Positions 54,432 to 64,000 of a DNA stretch of 64,000 bases are shown one piece after another. Position 1 is the stretch's first letter. Every line of letters starts with the position of its first letter. The notes beneath the pieces are model-generated. The model ran no database searches. It saw nothing but the letters and a program-made list of their open reading frames with translations, and was not told where the DNA came from. Made by a program: the position numbers and the translations under genes. This DNA is from Alectoria sarmentosa (taxonomy: Eukaryota > Ascomycota > Lecanoromycetes > Lecanorales > Parmeliaceae): positions 1 to 64,000 of the forward strand of contig WOGZ01000173.1 in the NCBI GenBank assembly GCA_009733775.1, written 5' to 3'.

Positions 54432-56764
54432 GACAGCGTGAGGAGGGAAATTCAACAAAGCAACCTGTGGATATCACGTTGGGTGGGGCAATATATTAAA
54501 AAATGAAAGAGATACCAGAGCTGCGAGAATATATGTGCAGCCGGTTAATATGTCAGCCGTACGTAGGAGGAACGTCCAGTGAAATCAGAAAGACAAAGGA
54601 GGAGCCTTCGCCTGAATATTATGCATACGGCTGACAAATGTCCGGAGCTAGCCGTCCTGCCACTTGCCTGAGGCTGCATCTGGGTATCAAAAAGAGTGGT
54701 AAGTATATGTATGAGATGCCAGACGATATTCCAAAGATCAGCCTCGCAGGATTCAGGAATCCCTTTCAGCTCCCTTTTCGGCGAGACCGGCGTGGAATTT
54801 GTCGGTGCAGGTATTGAGGCAATTTCGAGTTTGACTTTATGCACGACAACCGAAGCGCATAATTCATAGGTAGCCCTCATCGAACATGTCGCTTCACATG
54901 GGATTTCTCGTCACAAATTCGGGTATCTGCTCATGCAAAGCAAGCATCAGCTTATACAGATTATCTTTAGAGAAGATGCTCGATAGCCTATCCCATCGTC
55001 TGACCCCTTGGTTCTGAATGTCTGAGTAGAACGTTAAAGTGCCATACTTTCGCGACGCGATTGTATTCAACAATCGTGAAATTATAAACTTTTGTGTTTA
55101 TGGTCTCGTTGTTGAGTTACGGTAGGCTGTAAGAAAGGACTTTTTGATGTTCGGTCGGAGCCCCTGAATCAAGGACCCTGCCCTGCCTCATAATGCTTGT
55201 GTATCTTCACCCCCTCGCCAAGCGAAAATCAAAGTTCAATGAGAGCAAGACGCCAAGTCGAAGGACTCGTCAACGAACAATCACTCAACTGAACATTTGC
55301 TTGGAAGTATGTAGTAGCAGATGAGAAGAACAGTTCGTAAATAGAAAGTTTGACGATTAAACCTTTGATCGTTGATTTACAGGGGCTGATGGAAATATAC
55401 TGTGCTTTCATCGCAGGCATACCAGCACACAAAATCGGGCGTGATCTGTTGCGAGGATGGTAATTGCCTCGCTTGATTTTGATTCGCCTATGGAATACTA
55501 CTAATGCAGCCGGAGCATGTGGGTCCGGCAGATGGCCCGGGGGAGGTACCCCTGAGTTGACCGACATTTGGTATGGAATTCCTAGGAATCTGGTGGAATC
55601 ATGGGGCCGATCCTCGTGTACTTAGCTGGTCCATGCCCGCCTGCATGGTTTCCTTCTTCATGTTCTTCATGGTAGTCATAATCAGTCATTCATGAGCCCT
55701 AGCCCTACCGTCGGCCTATAGTTATTCCACTGCGTAATCTGTTTTTCACAACATGATCATGACGGCGCTCGAAACCTCAACTAGGCTTAGCGTCATATCT
55801 AGGACAGTAAATGATGCCAAGACTAATGATTGATGCTCCGAGACTGACGATACACGGAGTACGATGGGCAAGGATGGGCCGCAGTCCAACGTTGACAGTG
55901 TAAAACATACTGTCCTGAACATTCCTTCTTTGTCATTCATGATTGTTGCACCAATCAATCCTTCATGTAGCTAGTCATTCTTTGTCCCCATCAGCTATAA
56001 CATAGCTGAAGGCCCATAGGCTAGCGTTACTATGCTTTTTTCATCATCACCGCTGTGCCTCGCTGAGACCTACCTCCAAGGCGCTGTCAACTTCTTCTCC
56101 ATCTGGAATGGCAAAGCCGTGCTTGGACCTCCAACAGCTTCTTCCCCCATAGGTGCTACCAGCGCTACCATGACATGCACGCACGAAGCGCATATAGTTA
56201 GCACACGCGGTCTTTTTGCGAATAGTCAAGATTGGTGTGGTTGTTTGACAGAACGACCATTTTGGTACATCCTTTGTGAAATTCCCGAGTATGACTCCAG
56301 AATCCAGGTCTTTAGGCTCTCGTGATGACTTTGGTGATATGGATAGCGAGACACGTCGTGTGTGTTGCCTTCAGGTTGGAAACGCCTTTAATTCGCCCAC
56401 AGCTTACCTTCCTCCCTATCCATTACGGCCCTTGCAAGTCAGTCTTCAGGCATTGTTGGCCTGTAGAAAGGCTTTAAGGATGGAGAACGATAAAGCATTG
56501 TTTGTAATGCTCCGTTGTTCATGAAACTCTTCTTTCCCCGACAAAGTCTTTGCTGCTCAAGACAAGAGACACCTTGTCTACACAAAGCCTTTCTCTCTGC
56601 AACAAAGAATTCAGCCTATTGTCTACGCGCCCGCTACTTTTCGCCACTTATCCATAAGTAAGTATACACGCCCCTGATCCTCGCCTTCCGCGTCCCCAAG
56701 AAGCTCTCCTGATACCTCATCTCCTTATCCACAATACATCTCCACTTGAACCTCCTCCCGAACA
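54432..56764. other. Intergenic; no supported gene
   Basis: 2.3 kb. Minus-strand frames at 54545-54880 and 55229-55567 have no motif. The 3' part carries the CAAAGTCTTTG palindrome (56542-56552) and CAAAGCCTTT (56583-56592) ahead of the next orphan gene. Confidence 0.45.
56542..56552. promoter_or_regulatory. Palindrome CAAAGTCTTTG
   Basis: CAAAG-N-CTTTG, 213 bp upstream of ATG 56765; a half-degenerate second copy lies at 56583-56592. The same 11-mer pattern occurs upstream of the paralogous gene at 58718. Confidence 0.5.
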
Positions 56765-57280
56765 ATGGTCCCCCAACTAATCCACCGTAACAGCCCGCCA
56801 ATCGAATCGACCCAGTCCCTCCTCGCCCTCGCCGGCTTCCTCCCAATCTGCCGCAAAACAGTCCTCCGCAACCTCCTGAGCGTATCCTACCTCGTCCGGT
56901 TCGATACAATGCTCAAGAACGAAGCTCGAGAACTTCAGAAAATTGAAAATCTACGACAAGAAGCCGAAGCAAATTTCGACCTGCACGACTCGATCGAGCG
57001 TTGGATGCGCGGCGACGATCCTATTTTTGGATCCCCGAGCGAACAGTGGAAAGCTCTGCATCCGCAGATGAATTATCATTTGCAAAGAATTAGGCATAGG
57101 GAGCAGCATGAGCTGTGGGGTACTTCCAGATTACCGGCTTGTAAGGAGAAGGATAGGGCTACTATTACATTTTTGAATAGTGGGGGTGATCCGGAAGAGA
57201 CCCATTATTGGCCGGCAGGGCTTGAGGAGGAGTTCTTGAACTCGTTGATTTGGCAGTGGAAGAGTGATACTGGTGTTTGA
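56765..57280 (+). CDS. Orphan tandem family member A (171 aa)
   Basis: A single exon. After an N-terminal hydrophobic-basic segment (LLALAGFLPICRKTVLRNLL) it carries the family core: DLHDSIERWMRGDDPIFGSP, W-x-x-LHPQMNYHLQRIRHRE, then WPAGLEEEFLNSLIWQW. The same ordered blocks (RW...DP, W...H..MN..L..I.x.R, and W-P-x-x-LEEE) occur in the next two genes, showing common descent. It lacks the long disordered N-terminus of the other two. No known domain; the function is unknown. Confidence 0.65.
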   Translation: MVPQLIHRNSPPIESTQSLLALAGFLPICRKTVLRNLLSVSYLVRFDTMLKNEARELQKIENLRQEAEANFDLHDSIERWMRGDDPIFGSPSEQWKALHPQMNYHLQRIRHREQHELWGTSRLPACKEKDRATITFLNSGGDPEETHYWPAGLEEEFLNSLIWQWKSDTGV

Positions 57281-57600
57281 GACCAATTTCTTTGTTTTCT
57301 GGAGTTCTGGCAGGGTACTTCATAATCGACACCTGTTTCACCACAATGATATTGCTGATGAAGACAATAGCCACATCTTATACATATAACCTTTTGTTCT
57401 CAAGCCGAACAATGGGTTTGTCTATTTGTCCGAGAACCAGAGCTATTTCCTACAGCTTTAAATGTACGTCTTCATCCTTTACTTTCTTCACATCTTGCAT
57501 CTTTCCATCCACCAATTCTAGCTCAATCTGAGAATAGCTTTCACGAATTCAACAAGCGTTGCAAATCCAGCACTCAAACAGGTCCTCAAACTTACACTAA
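57281..57600. other. Short intergenic region
   Basis: No feature beyond the promoter side of the next gene. Confidence 0.45.
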
Positions 57601-58491
57601 ATGTCTTCCAGATCTACGATTCATCAGCTACGCGCCACTCGTCCCAGAGCCGCTTCATCCTCACAAGCGCACAGCATGCTATATGGCTGGAGCCCTGAGC
57701 CAGAGAACGAGCGTGAACCTGACCCATTCGAGGGGCCCCCTTTGAGTGACTTTTCAAGAGGTCTTCCGAGGCGAAATCGTGCTCCTAGTGGGCGACGACC
57801 GTCAACGTCAAAGTCTACGGCTGCGAATGAGGAAGAATTGCGCCAATGCAGGCCTTCCTTGGTCGAAAAGCTTCGTGCTGCTACGGGGCGACGACCTTCA
57901 GAGTCGATGTCTACGGCGGTGAATGGCCAAGGATCACGCAAAAGAGGACCTTCCTTGGAGGTTGCTGCTAACCGAACATTATCAACAGCCTCGTTGACGA
58001 TAGCGAAGCGCGAAGCGTTACGTCAACGAGGGCCTTCCTTGGTTGCAAAGGCCAAAGGGTTACTCAACTCTAATACTAATGCCGAGCCCTCCTTCCGCCG
58101 GCTCCCAGATCAGCTCTCCCGCTACGACGAGTCTGCGAGTGAGAACGAAAAAGTGCGCCTCTCAATCGAATCGATGACGCGGAGCTTTGATCTGATCCAG
58201 CGATGGAAAGATCCAACGGATTGGCTGAAACCATCAAACTACTGGAAAAGAAACCACATCGCCATGAATTTTCGTCTCTGGAGGATAATCCAAAGAAACC
58301 CTAACAACTCGTGGAGATTACAGGCCTCGGCCGAACGAAATCTCGAAGCCGCCAAACTTCTCTATGAGCAGAAAGGCGGAAGTAGCGAGGAATGGTGGCC
58401 AGAAGATCTCGAGGAGGAGATTTTGGACTCTTGGTCTCTGGGGTATGGCGGCCACGATCCACCTCGTGGTGAATGGACGCTGGAGGAGTAG
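57601..58491 (+). CDS. Orphan tandem family member B (296 aa) with internal repeats
   Basis: A single exon. The N-terminal 150 residues are disordered and contain a repeated unit of about 35 residues with GRRPSxSxSTAxN...R.RxPSL, seen three times with divergence. MLYGWSPEPENE near the start matches VLFGWSPESESD in member C. The conserved C-terminal core reads FRRLPDQLSRYDE, SFDLIQRWKDPTDWLKPSNYW, RNHIAMNFRLWRIIQRNPN and EEWWPEDLEEEILDSW. No signal peptide or transmembrane segment. No known family; apparently lineage-specific. Confidence 0.68.
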   Translation: MSSRSTIHQLRATRPRAASSSQAHSMLYGWSPEPENEREPDPFEGPPLSDFSRGLPRRNRAPSGRRPSTSKSTAANEEELRQCRPSLVEKLRAATGRRPSESMSTAVNGQGSRKRGPSLEVAANRTLSTASLTIAKREALRQRGPSLVAKAKGLLNSNTNAEPSFRRLPDQLSRYDESASENEKVRLSIESMTRSFDLIQRWKDPTDWLKPSNYWKRNHIAMNFRLWRIIQRNPNNSWRLQASAERNLEAAKLLYEQKGGSSEEWWPEDLEEEILDSWSLGYGGHDPPRGEWTLEE

Positions 58492-58717
58492 TGTTAGAGA
58501 GATGAGGTATGTCGTCCATTTTACTATATACGTATCTACTTGAGGAACTCATAACGTCATTCGAACCCCGTTTCCACTCAGTGAGTACATCGTTTTCCGT
58601 TCTGCATGTAACAATGACATCTGAAACACCGCGCAAAGGCTTTGCTGATATGAAGAATAGCACTGTACTTAACACTGATCTCTGTGTGCACAACACATCG
58701 CCGTAGCTATTTCTTCC
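58492..58717. other. Short intergenic region with CAAAGGCTTTG palindrome
   Basis: The palindrome lies at 58634-58644, about 75 bp upstream of the next ATG. Confidence 0.5.
58634..58644. promoter_or_regulatory. Palindrome CAAAGGCTTTG
   Basis: CAAAG-N-CTTTG, same pattern as at 56542-56552 upstream of paralogue A. It could be bound by a dimeric regulator; no factor is assigned. Confidence 0.5.
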
Positions 58718-59542
58718 ATGTTGTCCCACCAATCTCTTCCTCAGTCCCATCTTCTTCAGTCGTCTACCATCTCACCAAAGCACACCGCGAAACCTTATCA
58801 AGCTTCTAAAACAGACAAGTCTACCAGGACAAAAATATTCGCCGGCATTCGAGGAAGAAAATCCACAATGCATTCCCAAGCAGCAAACAACGTGCTCTTC
58901 GGATGGTCGCCTGAGTCCGAAAGCGACTCCATGTCTACGTCTCAAGATACAGAGGATAGCCTGAAAACTTTTGTCGCAGGAGGCCGCATCAACGAGCACC
59001 TAAATACGAAATCACCACCACTTGGGCGCAAAAGGAGCCCCATCCTTCCGGAAAAAGCTTACAGAGAGCGAGCAAAGACCCTCATCTCTCGAGGGGTACG
59101 ACAAGCAAAGGGTCTGGCGAGGTCAACGAGCAACTCCATCCGCCGTATCCCAGACCAATGGTCTCGAGAAGGAGATGCGAGGGCCGACGACGAAAAGATC
59201 CGCGTTGAAATCGAAGCGAACACGAACCTTCTAGAACTCATCGGCCGCTGGAAGGACCCCAGAGATCGCCTACAGCCGTCTGCGATCTGGAGGCGAAATC
59301 ACCCCAGGATGAACTACCACTTACAAGCAATCGTTCAACGGCCCCGACTGCGGAACGTGTGGTCCGCTAAATCAGCTCAGCTGAGCCTAGAGGAGGCACA
59401 CGAATCTTACCTCAAAGCCAAATGCCCAGAGGAGGAGATGTACTGGTCGCACCCATACTGGCAGGGAGAGCACCTCGACCGCCTGGCCCGCAAATACCTG
59501 GACTACCTGCCAACGCTAGGACCGCACAATCGGTATGCTTGA
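58718..59542 (+). CDS. Orphan tandem family member C (274 aa)
   Basis: A single exon from ATG 58718 (a later Met at 58868 before the NNVLFGWSPESESDS motif is an alternative start). The core blocks match member B closely: IRRIPDQWSREGD, NLLELIGRWKDPRDRLQPS, IWRRNHPRMNYHLQAIVQR and YWSHPYWQGEHLDRLARKYL. The N-terminus is Ser/Thr/Lys-rich and disordered. It lacks the internal PSL repeats of member B. It lies last before the AT-rich border. Confidence 0.68.
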   Translation: MLSHQSLPQSHLLQSSTISPKHTAKPYQASKTDKSTRTKIFAGIRGRKSTMHSQAANNVLFGWSPESESDSMSTSQDTEDSLKTFVAGGRINEHLNTKSPPLGRKRSPILPEKAYRERAKTLISRGVRQAKGLARSTSNSIRRIPDQWSREGDARADDEKIRVEIEANTNLLELIGRWKDPRDRLQPSAIWRRNHPRMNYHLQAIVQRPRLRNVWSAKSAQLSLEEAHESYLKAKCPEEEMYWSHPYWQGEHLDRLARKYLDYLPTLGPHNRYA

Positions 59543-59844
59543 GAATGGGTGGGCCGGTCGCCATGGACGGCCATTGGCGAGATTTCTTCTTTTGCCGTTT
59601 GGCATGTTTTGGGATTTCTGTGGCCATCTGTATCTCCATCTGTATCTGCGCTGTGAGCATCAACAGGACATTTCCTAGAACATATTATCAGAACGCCCTT
59701 GAGGTAGAGCACACGTCATACTCATATAGCAGGCTTTGAGTACAAAGCATTGTTGCTAAATTCCACCATTGCAGTATAGTACGTCGATCGCCTCGCGATT
59801 GAGCTTTTTGCTGAATCCACCAAAACCTCCTTCCCGATCTAAAA

Positions 59845-60003
59845 CACCTTCCTTCCTCCCTTCCTTCCTTCCTTCCTTCCTTTTTTCTCTCCTTCCTTCC
59901 TTCCTCCCTCCCTTCCTCCCTTTTTTTCTTCCATTCTTCAACCCATCACGACCCAAACACCCCCCCACCAAAATCCTTTCCCTTTCCTTTCCTTTCCTTC
60001 CAC
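59845..60003 (+). repeat. Polypyrimidine (CCTT)n / (CTTTC)n tracts
   Basis: CCTT-type repeats run from about 59848 to 59932, interrupted by T runs and CCCT. A CCTTT pentamer array follows at about 59976-60000. Confidence 0.85.
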
Positions 60004-60666
60004 CTTCCACCATACACAATAATCAAACCTTGCTTGATCATTCAACCCCGCTCTGTCTGTCGACCCACCCCACCCATCCACCCCCTTTTTTGACCTCCAA
60101 TCGGCACCAATTCCAAAAAGAAAAATCAAAAATCAAAAAATTGCCCATCTTCCCCACCATAAATAAACAAGTAAGGAGGTTCCAAGTCCACCTAAGTAAG
60201 TAAAAGCTTTTCGCCAAAGTCAAAGAATTATAACCCTCTCCCCTCCCTCTCCCCTCTCCCCCGTGGCCCCCGCGAGCCCCAAAGCCAGCCAGCACAAAGA
60301 AAGAAAAAAGAAAACCCCCCTCGCGATTCCAAACATACACAGATTCGCTACAGCGGGAACTGTGGGTCAGTGAGTTGCATAGCAGCTCAAGAGCATGGTG
60401 GCCATAACACATGGCACACGGCCCATCGATGGCATGGAATGGAATGTTTCCAGAAAAAGCAATCATAGCAGGAAGAAAACACGCATTTCTAATGGAGCCG
60501 ATCGATCGATACTTATGTATGTATGCCTGCCTGTTCCTACCTACACCAGGCAATTATTTTTAATGGCTCTTCATATTCAATTCGATTTCCAATCCAATCT
60601 TTTTCAGAGCCAGCCACTGCATTTTTGTCTCTCACACCCCCACCGACCCACTCACCCACACACGTT

Positions 60667-60773
60667 CTGTCTGTCTGTCTGTCTGTATATATATAGCTTC
60701 TTCATTTGTATTATACTTTTAGATTTGTCTGTCTGTCTGTCTGTATATAGCTTCTTCATTTGTATTATACTTT
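60667..60773. repeat. Tandem duplication of a TGTC-microsatellite unit (about 56 bp)
   Basis: Each unit is (TGTC)n, then TATATA, then GCTTCTTCATTTGTATTATA: copy 1 at about 60667-60720 and copy 2 at about 60726-60773. Confidence 0.85.
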
Positions 60774-60963
60774 CAGGTTTTTACAACATATGTCGTACAG
60801 ACAGACATGGGAATTTTTTTCTTCCCCTCTTAGCGCTGGGTGGGATACGAGAATTATATATGTGCATTGCTTCAAGCACTTTATTCGCTATTAATTAGCC
60901 CTGCTGGCGTTTGGAACGGCCTAAATCACTACTTGCGTGCGTGCGTCATTTGTATAACCCTCA

Positions 60964-60965
<2 letters not shown>

Positions 60966-60994
<29 letters not shown>
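60966..60994. repeat. GT/TG dinucleotide microsatellite
   Basis: About 14 uninterrupted TG units just before the composition shift to the AT-rich block. Confidence 0.9.
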
Positions 60995-60995
<1 letters not shown>

Positions 60996-61099
60996 GTTGT
61001 GTGAACAGATTGCGGAGCGAAATAACTAGTAGCCGAGTAGTCTCAATAGTAGTAAATTATGACTATGACTATGATAATGATCGTGTTTAAATAGCATAA

Positions 61100-64000
61100 A
61101 GAGAAAAGCATAAAGGCGGTTATGATTTAGTTTATATAAAACAAAGGGGCTTCGAAATGGGATTCAAACAATTATCGAATTTTTATGAGTTTCATATCGA
61201 AAAGTGACGAATTCAGAGATATTATTTTTATGATCATTTATCGAATTCACATAATTTATATAAATCTTTCGTATAATATATATAAGCGAATTTATTATTT
61301 AATAAGTAAGTTTAAATAATATTTTCTTTTTATAAATTCGTTTATTTCGATTAATAAAGATTATATATATTCATTAATCGTTTATATAGTTTAAAAAATT
61401 ATTTGATTAAAGATTTAATGAATATATTTACGATTTAATCGTTTATAAATACGAAGTTTATAATAATTTCATCATTAATCAAAATTTCTCGCACGTAATG
61501 ATATTAAATATTAATATATTTAATGCGTTAATGATATTTAAAGTTTTTAATAAAAGTAAGATTATTTTTATTATCGTCGAATAAACGAATCGAATCGTTT
61601 TTAAAGGTTCGAAAATGTAATTCTTGAAATTATCATGTAATTCACACGATTATTTTAATAATTTCGATGAAGACGACGTATTTAATCTCAATAATAAATG
61701 TAATAACACTTTTTTATTTTTTATTATTTTAAATATAAGTCGCTTGATTTCGTAATAAAATATATTTATAAATAAATTTCTTATTCGTCTTATCGTTATT
61801 ATAAATCGAATTTAAATAAACGATAAAATCTTTTTTTTTATGAAATCGTAAATTATATTTAATAATATCGACGATATATTTAAATATTCGATTGATTGCA
61901 TTTAAATAACGCACAATAAAATTATGATAAAATTAATTTTATTTATCAATTATAAAAATTAAGTTAAGTCGTGTATTAATTATAAAATATATAAGATTTT
62001 CAATGCGTTTTTAATAATTTAATTAATTAATGCGTTTTTCGTCGAAATGCGTAATTTCGATTATTTCGTATTTATCGAGTGATATAATAATCGAAGTGCA
62101 TTATTTCATTTCATATTCGTGAAAAATCTTTTTAACGTATTATGATTAATTAAAAATTAAGATAATAACGATATAATGTATTTAAATATCGAATATTTTA
62201 TCGATTAAGCCGAAATCTTTCATCTTAAAAAATGTTTTAATATCGTTTTTAATAATGTTTATTAAAATTTTAATTATAATAAAAATGAAAATATTATTGA
62301 TATAAAAAGCGATGATAATTAATTTTAAATTTATGATTCGAATATAAATATATTTATTCGAGAATATAAGTTTAAATCTTATTTTAATGATGATTTTTTT
62401 AAATTTTATATTTCAAATATAAATTAATTGTTTGAGATTATACAATTTTTTTAATAAACAAAGCATTTTATTATTAATAACATTTAAATATTCGAATGAT
62501 ATTATTATATATATTTCGTTATATAAATCGCTATTAAAATACGCGTTATTAACGTTTAATTAATAAATCAATAAATTTAAATAAATTGTTAAAACGAATA
62601 ATAATCTTAATAATTCAAATTTGAGAATAAATGCGAACGTTTCATCGTAATTTTTTTTTTTTTTTTATAAATACCCTCGAATAATTAATTTTGTTTTATA
62701 TTAATCGATGATTTTATCGAAATTGTATTTAATCTTAAATATTCATTTATAATTAATAAGTTTACGCTCGATAAATAAATTATTAAGTTTTCAAATATTA
62801 TTAATTATTAAGTCGATAATTTAATTAAAAATAATAAATTTTTATTTAAACACATTAAGTTCGTTAATAACTTTTTTATAAATCGTAAATTTAATATATT
62901 GTGCGATGTGTGTTTAATTCTTGAAATTAAAAATCTCATCGAATTTTATATGATTGTTCATTTTATAAATACGCGACGATTTAATAAATATATTTATAAA
63001 CTTTATAAAGCGTCGTATATTATCTTTTAATATGAAAATAAATATTAAATTTATAATAATAACATTTAAAATCGAATTAAATTCGATTTAAAAAATCGAA
63101 ATTTCGATTATTCGACGTTTATTTAAGATTTTTGAAATCTCATTAATTGCGAAAAAAGAATTTTTTTTATTATCATTATTTAATAAGCGAGATTACGAAT
63201 TTTTTTTATAATAATTAAAGATTGCTTAATGAAAATCTCTCTTTAATATTAATTCTCTTCAATCGTTATTTTGTTCGTTTATCAACGACGATATAATATT
63301 ATTAATTGAAACTTTATTATTCTCTTAATTATCGTCGTCGTTAAATATATATTTATTTATTGTCTCGACGATATTATTAATAATATCGTTATCGTTAAAT
63401 AACATAAATGTTTTCTTTATACGCACGAAATCGAATTTTGAAAATAAATTTTCAAATAACAATTTTAAGTCTTTTCGATGTTTATAAAAAATTATATTTA
63501 TAAATTATTCGAATCGATTTTTATCAGATTTATAAATACGATATTGAGTTTTTAAATAATATTCGATATACATTTTTAAATAATTCACGTTATATAATTT
63601 GCTTCGTCGCTATTTTTTGAATAAAAACACTTTATACACATATTCAAATATCTTTTCGTTATTAAGATTTAACATCATTTTTATTTATTGTTTTTTAAAT
63701 GACTTATTTTTTTTGATAAAAAGTTTATTATAAATGTGACACGCGTATATTATCGTTTCTGCTTAAAAAAATAACGACAATTTCGATTATATAAACATTA
63801 TTTTAATTATCATAATCATAATTTTATTAAATCTTTTCGAGATTTTATTTTAATATGCGATATAAATAAAAATAAACTTTATATAAACATTTATATCACG
63901 TAATTTTTTCTCGATAATCTTATATTTTAATGCATTGTTAATACGAATACATATTATCGATTTTTTATCTTTAATTAATAAATGTTTAATTTCGTGAATT
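61100..64000. repeat. AT-rich, RIP-like decayed repeat block (right)
   Basis: Composition drops to mostly A and T from about 61100 to the end of the window, with the same CpG-retaining character as the left block. No intact gene. A decayed Ty1/copia segment lies within it. Confidence 0.85.
61729..61914 (-). mobile_element. Decayed Ty1/copia reverse transcriptase-RNase H fragment
   Basis: The minus-strand frame reads NRIFKYIVDIIKYNLRFH, KKKDFIVYLNSIYNNDKT and FIYKYILLRNQATYI. The order and spacing match the RT/RNase H junction of fungal copia polyproteins (a RIxRYL..T..YGL motif, then YxDSDYAxD, then SGYxFxL). The expected Gly and Asp positions are replaced by Ile, Asn and Lys in the way G-to-A mutation would do. 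It is a relic, not a functional element. Confidence 0.6.

Larger units (their letters stand above)
59543..61100. other. Microsatellite-rich border between gene island and AT-rich block
   Basis: No supported gene. It contains polypyrimidine tracts, TGTC/TATA repeats and a GT microsatellite, then grades into the AT-rich block after about 61000. The open frames here come from the simple repeats. Confidence 0.7.

Noticed and set aside
59769..60203. 144-codon Pro/Ser/Leu/Phe-rich frame
   Set aside because: Created by the polypyrimidine microsatellite; no real coding signature.
61100..64000. Telomere or subtelomeric repeat at the window end
   Set aside because: No TTAGGG-type repeats; sequence is AT-rich decayed repeat up to the last base.

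Overview
The window looks like a nuclear contig from a filamentous ascomycete (Pezizomycotina; a Dothideomycete-like genome is my guess, not proven). The reasons are short GT-AG introns of about 45-65 nt with CTAAC/CTGAC-like branch points, fungus-specific families (UstYa/DUF3328, fungal rhodopsin-domain proteins, a Gag1-like clamp domain, F-box/DUF7730-type proteins, a CYP52-clade P450), and a 57-kb gene island bounded by two extremely AT-rich blocks that carry retrotransposon remains decayed in a RIP-like way.

Layout. 1-3660: AT-rich block with a decayed gag (minus strand). 3.9-6.6 kb: DUF726/TMCO4-type alpha/beta-hydrolase. 6.9-13.9 kb: accessory block with a rhodopsin-domain membrane protein (apparent frameshift), a small secreted-peptide ORF behind a TATA box and an inverted repeat, a UstYa-like oxidase (3 exons) and a divergent P450; this is a candidate small natural-product (RiPP-like) locus. 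14.5-17.7 kb: two low-complexity hypothetical genes. 19.1-22.7 kb: two F-box/DUF7730-like genes. 23.8-30.9 kb: mitochondrial-type AAA ATPase, GMC oxidoreductase, Gag1-clamp protein. 31.6-33.3 kb: two decayed-looking pRiA4b ORF3-like copies. 33.4-42.97 kb: housekeeping core, namely BET4 (geranylgeranyltransferase alpha), an APC/C activator of the Cdc20/Ama1 type, a single-pass membrane protein, RPS6, and a PRPP synthetase split into 19 exons. 44.4-59.6 kb: small orphan genes, several of them paralogous to each other, plus a second rhodopsin-domain gene. 59.8-61.1 kb: microsatellite-rich border. 61.1-64.0 kb: AT-rich block with a decayed Ty1/copia fragment.

Most notable: (1) the PRPP synthetase gene reads as 322 aa in 19 exons within 1.95 kb, with exons down to 9 nt and two GC-AG introns; (2) the Ama1-like gene has an apparent AT-AC intron that restores the conserved FRVLDAP segment; (3) a UstYa + P450 + secreted-peptide neighbourhood; (4) a tandem family of three orphan genes next to the AT-rich border, with CAAAG-N-CTTTG palindromes or related inverted repeats upstream of four orphan genes.

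All exon structures were built by hand from splice signals, reading-frame continuity and recognised family motifs. No database search was possible.
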